In this document: positions 25,377 to 37,639 of the stretch, one piece after another
Layout of the letters: each line of letters begins with the position of its first letter
Numbering within the stretch: the first letter of the stretch is position 1
Source of the DNA: Setophaga petechia
Lineage: Eukaryota; Chordata; Aves; Passeriformes; Parulidae
Assembly (NCBI GenBank): GCA_024362935.1
Contig: JANCRA010000003.1
Location: 38,191,291 to 38,255,290 of the forward strand
Direction: 5' to 3'
DNA: 64,000 nucleotides
Translations under genes and position numbers: made by a program
The notes under the pieces: model-generated
Told to the model about the DNA's origin: nothing
What the model saw: the letters and a program-made list of their open reading frames with translations, nothing else
Databases searched by the model: none

Positions 25377-27446
25377 CTGGAGTGCAAAGGACAGAGCTAC
25401 GGTGACCCCTCCTTTCATAGGGTCAGGTGGAGCAGAGCAGGACCATCAGAAAGGCTCTTCTCTCCAAGGTTCAAGCATCAATCTCAGCAATGTCCATGAG
25501 TCTTCAAGCCCAAGGACTCAGCCAAAACCAAAGGGTCAGCCCTGGACTAGCAGCTCCCCACCGTGCCGGGCTGTGACATGCGCTGCATGATGAAGGAACT
25601 GAAGCAGTCCTGCAACAAAAAGAGAAAAGAGTAAGGAACAAAAGGGAAGGATGAAAATATCCTGTGCCATTAACAGCAGCTTGGGAAGATTCTCGAATTC
25701 CAGAGTTCTTCAACAGCCCTATTTCCCATCTTGCCCCTTAAACGATGACCCAACAGAGCCAGTCAGAAATGCAAGCATGGTCTCTCTTTTGACTCCAATT
25801 AGCAGAGCTCCAAGATGCCTCAACTCTTCTGCCAGAGGACTTGCAAATACCTTTAAATACAGTTAGTCACTCAGCTTGTATATAAAATAGTAAATGTGGA
25901 GAAAGAGAAAACTATTCCACTAGAGAGGTACAAAAGATGAACAACAGAAAAAAAAAGATGAATAGACTAACACAGTGCTTTTTTTTTGAGAAGTGTTGTG
26001 CAAGGGAATAAACCCACTTGCTATCAGTTCACTACAAGAAGAATATAATAAGGAGCTTCTTCAAAAGAGTTCTAACATGCAGATATTTTGAGCATGAGCA
26101 GGGCTTTTATGTTTCTGGTTTTTCTACAGCATGAGAAGTAATTGCTAGGCCAATTACGAAATGCCCGTATTTTCCACTCTGATCACCATCTCTGTGTAGA
26201 TGACTGTGTAGCCCCAAGTAAACCACAGAAATAGAAGAAGTGAGCTTGAATAAAAGCCACAAAGAAACTTTGGCAAAGCTTCTGTACTTTGAAATCCTCC
26301 CACTTTAGATGAATACAAGCAATAGATGTAGTTGGCAGTTTTGAGAATGAGATGTGGGACACAGGAGAGCAGAGGGGAGAAGAAACAAACAAAAGAGTTG
26401 TGTAACTGAACTGCACATGAAAGATGTAAAGCAAAATCTCTTTTCTACTACATCTACAGCATGAGGTGAAAAGAGAGATGGTCAGACAAAAACAATGCTA
26501 TGTGTCTGCACTAATTTGACCGGTGTTCAGCCCCAGGAAAATCTTTCCACTGCCCAAACTATAATTAACTCTTACATATAGGAAAACAGCTTTCTTCCCA
26601 CCTGGCCAGCCCCATTTTATGCTGAGCTCACTTTGTTACCCAGTTCTGCACAGCCTTGGCAGGTTCTGATCAATCACGATGAACCCTTTGTAAGGCCCTT
26701 GCTGTGCCATGGACACCTCATGCCCTGCCAATGAGGAAGCTAATGGAGAAAACACTCCACTTTTTAGGCACTGAAACACACAGTACTATCATTCTTGGTG
26801 CTATTCAAGAAATAAATACCATTGTTTTACCCTCACAAGCTAAATACAGTTTGCAGAGATCTCTGTGGAACTGGAACATGACTACAAGCGTAACTTTTTC
26901 CTGCCTTTAGACAATTCCTGGCTGTCTTCAGAGATGACAAAGCCCAGACAGTCTTTTGTGACATAAGCTTAGCCTTAACTGTTGTTGCTTGCAAGGGCAG
27001 CAGTCTGTTGATTCTTTGCCTGCTCTGTTACAATTAAAATAAAAACCAAAACAAAGTCATAACTTTAAGACATTAAGACTAAATGTAAACTAGTACAACC
27101 ACATCAGCAGGATCTTTTGTGTGCATTTTGCAGCACCAGTTCATTTGACATTGCCCACACATTTTCAATCTGCCAGCAATTTCTCCATTGACAACTGTAA
27201 CCACATCAGAAAGCACCACAGGAAAAAGCTACAGCACCTTGGAGAGCCGAGGCAGGTTCTTTTCATAGCAGACCAAAGGGTGGCCGCAAGGCAAAGCCCA
27301 AGTAGAGAGGCAGCTTCTGTTGTAAAACAAGAGCTCCTGCCAATGTTTGTCTACAAGTTCCAAAGCTGACAGCATGAGGAGCTGAATTAGTGACAGATCA
27401 CTTCTCCCGGCAGCCCTGTCAAAATTCTGACTTAACAATCTTTACA

Positions 27447-27541
27447 CATAGAAACACAAAATTGTTTGGGTTGGAAGAGACCTTAGAGACCATCTGGTTC
27501 CAGCCCCCCTGCCACTGGCAGAGACACCTTTCACTTTCAGA
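27447..27541 (-). mobile_element. CR1 LINE 3'-end fragment
   Basis: Reading the plus strand, ATAGAAACACAAAATTGTTT is followed by GGGTTGGAAGAGACCTTAGA, then CCCCCTGCCACTGGCAGAGA and CACCTTTCAC. This is the reverse complement of a CR1 3' UTR ending in its short terminal repeats. Only about 95 bases remain, which is typical of 5'-truncated insertions. Confidence 0.85.
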
Positions 27542-30500
27542 GGTATAAAATGCAATATAAGGATTATTTCTAGCAGGCATTTAACAGGGCTAGAAAGCAG
27601 TGGTTAAGATGTGCTAACCCACAAGCCTCCTCTTACCACTACCCCAGGTGCCACAAAGGCATACAAGCACCCTTCTCCCCAACAATGAAATCATTTTATA
27701 GGATGCATTTATATTCATTTGAATTAAATTAAGTTGCAAGAGGAAAGCTTAAATTCAGAAATGTAAAACAATATAACAACCTCTGTGCCTTAACATATAT
27801 AAATTCAGGTATGGGTAGGAAATTCTTTGGCCCGTTCTGTGCAAACGGTAAAACAGCACGATGAGGAAGGTCTCTTCTGACCTTGGGCTAGGGATTTACA
27901 AGACTGATTCCACACAGCAGAACCATGGCATTACACTGGGCCCCATGATGAATTTCCTGAGCACTGCTTACCTAGGGAATGTGCTTAAACTCCTTGAAAC
28001 ATACATGCTGTTTTCCTTAATCTCTGTTAAAAGTCACCAGGACAGATAAAAACAAGCTCTTGCCTGGGAAGAGCAGATAAGACACCCCAACCCTTCCTTT
28101 CCCAACCCAGCCTGCAATCTATGTTACTGTCAAGTCAACCTTACTTTAGAATCTCATGAGGAATTTAAAGCAAGATCTTCAGCTTTAGGACTTGATTCAT
28201 GGTCTTATTTCTTCAGGACTCAAAGACTCAAATCTCTCCTATCTTATCTAAACCCAGTAACTATTAAATGGCAGGCACACCAAACTCTTACTCTGAAGGC
28301 AGACTAACCCTAAACAGTATCCAAGCATAACTGACCTTTGTGTTACCAGAACTGGAAATGCCAGTCTGTGAGAGGGACCATTCTCTCCCCATGCCCACAG
28401 CCCATTTAAACTGTTTTCAGAGGCACAAAAAGCTCAAAGTAACAGTGTTTACTAAAAAACTGACTTTTGTAACATGTACTCTGCAGATCCTGTGCACCTA
28501 CCTGAAGGTACAACAAAGCACCTAAACCCAATCAAACACTTCCATCACTCCAGATTTTACTTTCACAGCAACTAGCTTCCACTGAGTGTTTTCCCCAAAG
28601 CAAAGAAGCCTTGTAAATAATGCTTCATTTTCACAGGGAGGTTGCAGCAGCAGTTTCTTGGCAATATCTGTGGTGTGCATTCTGCAGTGTGCAATTTTTT
28701 GGCTTTTTACTGGGAGAAACTACCCCTGTGGCAAGAAAGGCATTAACATAGTTATAGGTTAGTAAGAAGCCCTCATGGTATTCAGGCTATTTGAGCTATT
28801 GGGAACAAACAGCATTTAGCAAAATGCTGAGCAAGGAACAATCTTGCTGTGAAAACTCTCACAGAATTATGCAGAAATGTTCAAAAACACACTGTTCTTC
28901 TAGAGGCTTTCACTATAAACTCCTTCACATCTGCATTTTCTTCTTGCTAGGATTAAAGTGGTTTAGAAGGCTACAAAATAAAACAATTTCTAATAATCAC
29001 AATCCTATTAGCAATCACAGAACTTGAAAAAGCTTTACAGAGAAGCAAATACTTTTCCCTTTTTACACAGAATGATAGGAGACACCAGGATACAGCATGT
29101 CCCAGGCACCAAGCAACATTCTCTCCATCAATTATAAAAGACATTAAGAGTCAAGAGACTGAAGTGCAGTGACTGCATAAGACTTACAACCACACCAGAT
29201 AATTCCTCACTGTCACATGGTTCACCTGCTGGGATAATACTTTACATGGCATCAGGGGATTTCAGACTGTTTGCCAGCTGATATATCCTAAAACATTCCC
29301 CACTCTCCTCATCTTACTTAGTGACCCTCCACACCTTTTTTGGCAAGACACTTGTCATGACTAAGTCAGAGAGAGTAGGTACTGCTCTTCCTTCCCTTCC
29401 AGATGTCCTATCCCCCAGTCCTTTTGTTTTCCTTACCCTTGATTATCATCTCAAAGTCCAGCTACCAAAACCCTCTAGAGCTCTAACAAGGCAGAAATGT
29501 CATCTGTGTAAAACTCAGGTCTCCAAGGGAGCTAACTCTGCAAAGATGAAAGTCAATGTCCCCAACTGAGGCAGCATAGCAGGACCATGAGTCAATCTGA
29601 CAACAATGTAATTTCATCCACTTGTAATTCATCACATCTGAGTAAACACTTTTAGGATTAATATGAATCTTCAAAGAAAATAATTGAGCATCGAGACAAA
29701 TCCTTTTCCAACACACATAGATACGGACATTTATAAAAACATTACAGTCATGAAGCTAGGAAACTTTTATTATTTGTTTTCTGTTAGCCATGAAAAACAA
29801 CAGAGAAATCATTATAAAATGATTTCATGAATTGACCTTTCCCTCCCAACAGACCATAATACATCTGACTGTCTGGAGGAAAAGCAAGATCAGGAGCCAC
29901 CCCTACTTCAACATCTCTCTCTACTAAAGAAAGAAGAACCCAAAGTAAAAATTGGCACCAAGGTCTCCAAATTATGAATCTTCATGATAATCTTGGGCCA
30001 AACAAACAAAAGGCCCATAGTAACTGAAATTTAACAGAACAGACCTTTTAAAATTCCTCTGATGTCTTCTCTGTGAAACTCAGAGCAACAACTGCTAACA
30101 GAAGTGACATGGCAAAAAAATCTACAACTGTTTTTGCTTCTTAGAAGAAAACCTTCACCAATATGACTTCACAACAAATTCACACCAAAAAGCCACAGGT
30201 CCAAAGCTAACTTTAAAACAGGAGGGAAAGAAAAAGTGGAGAATGAATAGAGAGCAATAGAGAATGATGTGTTATCCTGACATAACTGATGTTTTGCCAT
30301 TTAATTATTTTTAGTGTTAAAAATAGCCCCTTCATGAAGAAAAACACACACTTGCTTACATTTGCCTTTTATATGCTTCATGCAGTTGTGACATTGATGA
30401 CCTATGATCATAAAATACACAAACTGGAAACTGCAACATGCACTTAAGTGTTTTGTAATCATTTTGAGTGTAGAAGACACATAATCTTTAGAAAAATGCC

Positions 30501-33500
30501 CCACTGTACTAAGCCTACAGTGCTTAATGAGCAGTCCCATCCTGCCTCAGACACAAAAAGTATGCAGAAAGCTAACCAGATTCTTGTTAGCTGATTCTTC
30601 TTCCAGCCCAATAAATCTTTAACAAAGTATGTGATTGGCAAAACCCTTGATGAGAGTTCAACTGATGAGATCTGAAGACACCATTTCTGACAAAAATCCC
30701 TCATTTACCTGCTATGCAGCCACCCTGAGAAGTGGAAAAGCAGATCACAACCTGTAACTTGGAGCCTTGTAGCTCATCATAATTACACATGGCACATGGA
30801 TAAACTTCATTTATATTCTTACACAGGCAGTATTTGCCAATACATTAACAAGACATTCAGCTCCTCTTATAGCTCCCAATTGCTCAGTTTCTTAAACAAG
30901 GTTTGATCATCATCTTGCCTACTTTTCAGGAGAGAAGATGATAAAATTGAGATTCACTCAGTAACTAACAGAGGTTATTTCTGGTCAACAATGATCAGAA
31001 GCTGTGTCTTAGATACACCTCAGAAGCTATTGAAAGAGTTTCAAAAATGTTCAAGCAGTCTAGGGTCCAGTTTCAAGAAATATTCCTTCCTACACCCTCA
31101 TGCTTTCATCCTTCACACCTTTGGCTATCTGACCCATAAAAAGTTTAGTGCTTAATCTACAGCCCATAAAACAACAGGAACTGAACTAAATATTGATCTT
31201 AATATGGTTTGAATCAAGTCCTGAATCAGCATGGAAAAGTGGTGACACTTTGTCTTGTGAGCAGCTCTTCAAATAGGGAAAAGTTTATCTCCAGTGTGCT
31301 CATGCCAGCCCCAGGAGCACAGCCCATGCTAGGAGACATTCCCAGTTCAGGAAGGTAAGTGGAAGAGTGTGAGACCAGCCTTCAGGTCGTTCAGTCTTGC
31401 CAATAGGATGGATCCAAGTCATAAACTTTAAAAGACAGCTTCTTCCACCCATAAATTAATGGCATTTGTTTCTGAATCCCAAAAATCATCACCCCTCCCT
31501 GCACCATGGGAAAGCCCAGAGGGATCCCAGGGAGGCTCAGCCCCAGGCAGATGGGCCACTCAGTCCTGCAAATCACTCGTTTCATCAAGAGCTCTTGGAG
31601 GCATGTTAATAAGAATAAAAATAATTAGCTCAATTTTCTGGCTGAGGAAATAAAAGTTGCTAAGCTAGTGAAGTGACTTAGCCTGGTCTTCAACCTTGCA
31701 AGCCAGGATCCTGTTCATCAAACAAAAATATCCCTCTAAGCTGCTTTAATGAACCTTTCAAATTATTTGACAGGGTTGGAGAGAAAAGGATGAATCTGAT
31801 CTACTTCTCCTTACCTCTTCCTTCCTAAGCTGATTGAATAACAAAAGGTGTCTTTTTTTTTCCCTGGCTTCACCACCACAAAGGCAGCAACTTGATGTCC
31901 CATAAACAGTCCTGAGGTGTTCCACTGCCCTCATATATCCATAATTAAAATGGATAGATTTTAACTATTGAGCTTTAATATGTTATCAAAGTGACATCAA
32001 TAGAACTGGGGAAAACGGCCCTCTTGATACAAAGTTCACACTCTGGTATGCAATGATATAATCAACAATTTTACTGCCACAAAACACTGGCTACCCAAAA
32101 CAAGATTTCCCCTGCCTTATCTTCCTAGTACACACCCATCTCCACAACAGAGACAACAGCATCCCACATTTCCATCCCCACCTTTTGCATATTCTTTCTT
32201 CCAATCTGACCCACATGATGCCTTAATCACCATACATCTCAAACAACTTCACAAACAGATCTAACTTGGTTTTGATAACAGAACCATTTATGATTAAGTG
32301 GTATTCACTCAGTTGTGCTCTGCGTTTCTGAGGTTAAATCAAACCTGAAACTCAAAGTGAAACTCTGCTTAAGAGTGAGAGTAAATATATGAGGAGGGGA
32401 AAAAACCTTTGTGCATATCCCACCATGGTCTGAGAACTTCTCTGTAGCAGAGAGACCCCTGCAGTCCCCTTGGAGTTTACAGCCAGTTCAAAGCAAGACT
32501 GCTACTTACATCTATACACATGATAGTACAACTACTCATTTAAAAATGTAAGAAATCAATAATAACACAGAGCAAGCCAGTTCAATGTGAACTAAAGAGA
32601 TCTACTCAGAGTAAAGAACACACAGAAAAGTAAGTATCTTATATAGGAGTAGCATCTAAGACAACAAAGTCATTCTGCTTTCTACCACAGATGTTCGCTG
32701 TTATTTCAAACAAACTTTTTAATTCCTAGGACTTCCATCATTCAAAAATTTGAGAAAATTTTTATGGCTATTAAAAGGCATGATATGGTTGCAAAACACT
32801 CTGACGTGCCTGGGTGAGAATAAGAGCTCATTAGAATCACTTAGCTGACCAGAATGGAGGTAGAGACAAATTTGAATTAGATGCACTAACAGATGATTTC
32901 ATCTAGTTAAAATAAATTGTATCTCCCTAATAAGCAATTACCACACCAAAATCTAGCTATGAAAGGCAAGTAAAAATGTCACACAGGCTCAGAAAATAAA
33001 ACCGTTGGAGTGGTTTGAGAATGAAAAAATATATTTACCTCTTTGGTACAATGAAAAAACAATCCAACAGAGATGAGGAATGGATAAGAAGGGGGAAAGA
33101 TAAGATCTATCATCATTTTGTAATCAACTGAAAGCTTTAGGGTATTTTAGGCATTCCATAAAGTTGCATCCATAACAGCTGGAGCAACGGTCCTTTCAAA
33201 ATGGATCACTGAGGTGCTATCATAATCCACAGCACCAAACTTACCTGCAACTGTTTTTTGAGTTTCACCCACCAACACATGGCAAATGTAAAATCACCAC
33301 TGCCTTATCTCCAATTCTACAGCAAGGCTTTACTCAAGCTGTTAACATTCCAAAAACCACAGCTGATTTAATAGCAAAGCAGTGCTCCAAGGATCTCAGA
33401 CCCCCTCATGCTGTTCCTACCAGTCTTAAACTAATTTGATTAGCAGGTGATTTTCAAGGAATACAGCTAAATGGGAACACACATGAAAACAAGGAAGATG

Positions 33501-33924
33501 AAACACACACAGTTGTCTCCTTCCACTGGCAGTATTCCTGCATTCAACAGATGCCCTAGTAAATGCACCCCTACTGGAGAAAAACAGCCCAAGAATTTAT
33601 CACTTGAATGACACAAGTATGAGTAAGCTATCAAACTCTTTCTGTAGAAAAGGCCTTTGGACTGAATTGACAAATATGTTTTCAAACCCAGAAACTAACT
33701 TAGTATTGCTCTCCCTTCTGAATTTCACCCACGTGGGAAGTGAAGAGCCATTTCTTCAGCACAGGCTCTAAAAATATTTTCACAAACCTCAGAGAAACTT
33801 TGACCATTTAGACCATTTGACCTTTTAGACCATTCCTTCCTTGATCAAATGTGGTGAAATTCACAAACAAATTCCTAAGGGAATTCACGAGAGGAACAGA
33901 CAAGCCACAGGATGCTTTCTTAAA

Positions 33925-34846
33925 CACTCAAGGAGTTGCAGTGCATGGCTCATTATCCAAGCAGAGAGCAGTGGTCAGTTCTGGGATAGGCACTGTTTAA
34001 CATCTTTGTCAGTGACAAGGACAGTGGCACTGGGCACATCCTCAGCAAATTCACTGATGACACCAAGCTAGTGGTGCAATCCACACACTGGAGGGAAGGG
34101 ATGCCATCCAGTGGGACCTAGACAGGTTTAGAGCCTGAACATGAGGTTGAACAAGGCAAAGTGCAGAGTTCTGCACCTGGGACAAAGCAATCCCAGGTAC
34201 AAATACAGGCGGGGCCAGGAATGCATTGAGAGCAGCCCTGAGGAGAAGGACTTGGGGGTGCTGGTGAACGAGAAGCTTGACATGACCAGCAACGTGCAGT
34301 TGCAGCCCAGAAAGACAACCACAAGCTGGGCTGCACCCAAACCAGCTTGGCCTGCAGGCCAGTGGGGGGGATTCTCCAGCTCTGGAGCACCCAGCACAAT
34401 AAGGACCTGTTGGAAGGAGTCCAGAGGAGGGCCATGAAGATGATCAGAGCAGTGGACCAGGGTGGAAGAGTTGGGGGTGTTCATCCTGGGGAAGAGACGG
34501 CTCCAGGGAGAGCTAGAGCACCCTGCAGAACTTAAAGATGGCCTTAAAGAGAGCTGGAGAGGAACTGTGTTCAAGGGCACGCAGTGATAGGAGAAGGGGG
34601 AATGGCTTTAAAGAAAATAGCTTTAGATTAGACATTAGGAAGCACCTTTGTACTGTGAGGGTGATGAAACACTGAACAGGTTGTCTAGAGAAGGTGGAAT
34701 TGTTCAAGGCCAGGTTGCATAGGGCTCTGAGCAACCTGGTCTACTGCAAGGCATACTTGCCCATGCCTGGGGCTTGGAACTAGATGATCTTTAGGGCCCC
34801 TTCTAATCCAATGTTTCTAATCCTATGTTTCTATGATTGTATGCCA
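33925..34846 (+). mobile_element. CR1 LINE, 5'-truncated, includes end of ORF2
   Basis: The element runs from the reverse-transcriptase region through the end of ORF2 to the CR1 3' terminus (CTTGGAACTAGATGATCTTT and a TTTCTATGATTG end). TTC ACT GAT GAC ACC AAG CTA at 34050 is the FADDTKL catalytic motif of CR1 reverse transcriptase with alanine changed to threonine; the paired aspartates are kept. Further on, AKCRVLHLG and [19 protein letters not shown] match the CR1 ORF2 tail. Frameshifts and stops break the frame after about 34437, so the copy is inactive. The left boundary is approximate. Confidence 0.92.
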
Positions 34847-35681
34847 GGCAAAAGTACGTAGTGAGCAAAAAATGTCATTTCAGAAGCAAAAAGGTCATTA
34901 TCACTCTAAATGTAATGACATGTTTAATTTTCTAGGAATGTTAATCAGAAGCATGCAAGATATACTTTAATCAAACAATAAGCCACCAAAATTACTTCAG
35001 AACTATCTCTACTACAACTAGAATGAGAATCTATTTCTTTGTGCTTTCTTGCATTTCATTCTTACTCCTTTTTGTTTGTTTTTTGTTTTCAAATTCCTGT
35101 TGTTGTTGTTATTAAAAACCAAAGTATGCCCCACATTTTTAACCCTGGGGCTACAAAATGTGGCAGTTAAGCAGCTGCTTATACATCACAGCCCATCCTC
35201 AGCCAGCTGTAGTGTAACTGGGGTTTTGCTAAAATCCTCAGTCCATCTTCCGAGCTGCACTTAAACTCATCTTGTGCAGTAAAACCAGGTTGTTATGCCC
35301 TACTGAATAGGCCCTGGAACCCAGCACATATTTAGTCAGTGTATATTTATGCTTGAACTCACATCAGCAGAAACAATGAGTACAAAAGGCCATACATTAT
35401 GGGCAAAAAAAATCCACAAATACTACAGGCGCCTAAAAAAGTCACATGAAAACTGAACTCACTGAATATGAGTTAGAAGAAGGATAAAGTTCTAGTACTT
35501 ATGTGTGTGCTACTTTTAAATCCTTGCTGATGCATGCAAGTCCCATTCCTCCACTCTTTTCATAAGAACGGAAGCTACATCAAAGAAAAGGTTAAATATC
35601 TCACCTATTCTGTCTTTGGTTGCTGGAAATTTAGGGAATTGAAATTCGTCCAAAAGGGAGTAAGGACTCAGTAAACACTAC

Positions 35682-35842
35682 CTGTGCTCCAGCTGAACTT
35701 TGAAAGCGAACGTTGAAAGCCTTATCAGAGTTTCAGGTGATATCAGACAACCCATAAACACACTGCATGAAGTTGTTACAAAGAATTTTATCTTGAAGGC
35801 GGAAGACAAATGCGAAACTGTCACCTTAACTGTGCTGTAAAA
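35682..35842 (-). CDS. Possible second exon of an unrecognised gene (weak)
   Basis: A 161-bp minus-strand segment lies between a good acceptor (CTCCTTTTGGCAG) and a donor (GAGCACAG|GTAGTG). One frame is open throughout, in phase 0 at the start, which fits the phase-0 end of the segment at 36195-36434; it ends with two bases over. The 53 residues begin FYSTVKVTVSHLSSAFKIKF and end FAFKVQLEH. An open frame of this length is not rare by chance, the composition is not convincingly protein-like and I recognise no family. It could equally be a spurious intronic segment. Confidence 0.2.
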
Positions 35843-36194
35843 CTGCCAAAAGGAGATATTACTATTAAGCTGACATATCAAAAAAGACTCCCAATAAGGG
35901 CCTGAGTGCACTTGTACTTCCCTGCTCACCCCTGTCACTGCCAGCTTGCCAGTGCCATCCGTGCAGAGCCCAGTGCAGCACATCATAGCTGACATGACAG
36001 CTACTTCAGCCAGAGATTTAGGACACCCCCCTCATGGACAACCAAGAATAATCCACCTCTGGAAAAGTTTCTTCCTAGCTTCATCAAAATGCACATAGTT
36101 TTTGACCCAAGCACAAGAACTTTGCTCCCTCGGATGTTGTATCTTAGCAAGAATGCCATTCTGAATGCTAATGAATTGTGCATGAAGAGCATAC

Positions 36195-36434
36195 CTCGTC
36201 CTTGATTGCTGTGAAATTTGCATTTACTTGAGATTTGAAGTCTATTTCTTCTTGCGTTTTGGAGCACAAGACAATAACCGTTTCATTTTTTAAGTTCAGT
36301 ACTTTGGTAGCATCCCTAAGTTCATGAATCTCTTCTATTTTACAGCTAAGATAAAAGCTGCATGCCTTCTGCAGGAATTTCTTAGCACTCTTCACCTTTG
36401 TGACAGGTCCATCAATCACAATGGTCTCTCTTGG
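36195..36434 (-). CDS. Coding-like exon of an unrecognised gene, 80 codons, phase 0/0
   Basis: On the minus strand TACTTTTTACAG (acceptor) is followed by 240 bases without a stop and then GACGAG|GTATGC (donor). The 80 residues begin PRETIVIDGPVTKVKSAKKF, contain CKIEEIHELRDATKVLNLKN and ETVIVLCSKTQEEIDF, and end NANFTAIKDE. The charged, amphipathic pattern is typical of real protein, and the first 25 residues loosely recall the last strand and helix of a KH-type RNA-binding fold; that is an impression, not a match. It lies between the CpG island and the first placed PRR5L exon, on the same strand. It may be an alternative PRR5L 5' exon, part of an unannotated gene, or a relic. Mammalian PRR5L, as I know it, has no such segment. 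Confidence 0.45.
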
Positions 36435-37639
36435 CTGTAAAAAGTATACGAAGCTTTAATAGGAGAATTTTAATCTAAGCAGCAAAAAAAGAATGCCAGT
36501 GCTTTTACATCACAATTCTCCACTTACCTACACAGACATGCCATTAAGTTTTGGGTTGCTACCACAGATCACGTTCTCAAATCTAACATCCTTGTCATGG
36601 CTGTAAAACAGCCAACATGATTTACTGCACAGATTTTCAACTGTAGATCATTTTTTGTCATCTAAATTTTTGCTAACAAAGTTCTTCACAGAGATAAGAG
36701 GATAGGATTTTACTTGCAGCTAGGGGGTTTTCAGGACAGTCAGTTCATTAGTAGACCACAGCGTCATCTCCTCTGATTTAGAGCTATACAGTCAGGAGCT
36801 ACTGCACAGCTGGACTGTGGCATCTGTTTAGGAAAAAGAAATATGCAACCTCTGTGCCAGTTCCTGTGTTTTGTGCATGCTGCCTCACCATGAAATACGA
36901 TCTGTGGGTATATACCTGAAATATGCACACACAGAGAGCACTATAGGCAAGATGTAAACAGGTCCTGCATGCTGAGTTGTGCATAACCGAGGTCTTTCAC
37001 ACCACAAAATTGCAGCATTGCCTATAAATACGTTCAGCACTTGTTTTTGACAAATGAAACATCCCTCTAGTCAAGACAGCTCACTTACATGAACAAATCA
37101 TCATATGACTGGAAAAGGCGGAAAAAAATAGCTGTGCTTTGGACTACTCTCTTTAGCATAGACAGCCAGGAGCAGCATTGACTGGGGGACTGCTGGAATG
37201 ATGTGTGGCTGTGGCTGATGTCCCATGGAGAAGACTGTGGCGGTGAACGTGTTTGGCAGTGGAAGAAACTGGAAAGTAGATTATGCCCACGAAAATGGAA
37301 AGCACTGTAAATATTCCTAGGGCAGAGAGGCTCCGAGTGCACGTTGGGGAAAGATGGGCGGCAACAGCACGGGAGAGGTACAAGGGAAGAGAGAAAGGGA
37401 TGGAGCTACGCTTCACTTTGTTAAACAGGTGGCCAGCTACTCTTTTGGCTTTTGCCTCCTCTACGTGCTAATTCAATTTATTTAGAGTAAGACAGGAGAA
37501 GAATCTTTTTCCCTCCGCCCCTGTTTCAGAATTATTGCATCTCCTGGGGGGAAGGGTTAGACTAAGACATTTGGTTTGGAAATGACTCACTCGGCAGCGC
37601 TATGGAGCCGGAGGGTCTATTTTTAATATTTTTAAATGG

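Noticed and set aside
25234..25590. 118-residue plus-strand frame
   Set aside because: Antisense of PRR5L exon A; the minus-strand reading matches a known protein with correct splice sites.
30459..30704. Minus-strand segment with acceptor TTTTTGTCAG and donor CTG|GTTAGC
   Set aside because: One frame is open for about 37 codons, but the peptide is unconvincing and its phase cannot be tied to neighbours.
34128..34580. 150-residue minus-strand open frame
   Set aside because: It is antisense to the CR1 LINE fragment at 33925-34846, which explains the sequence fully.
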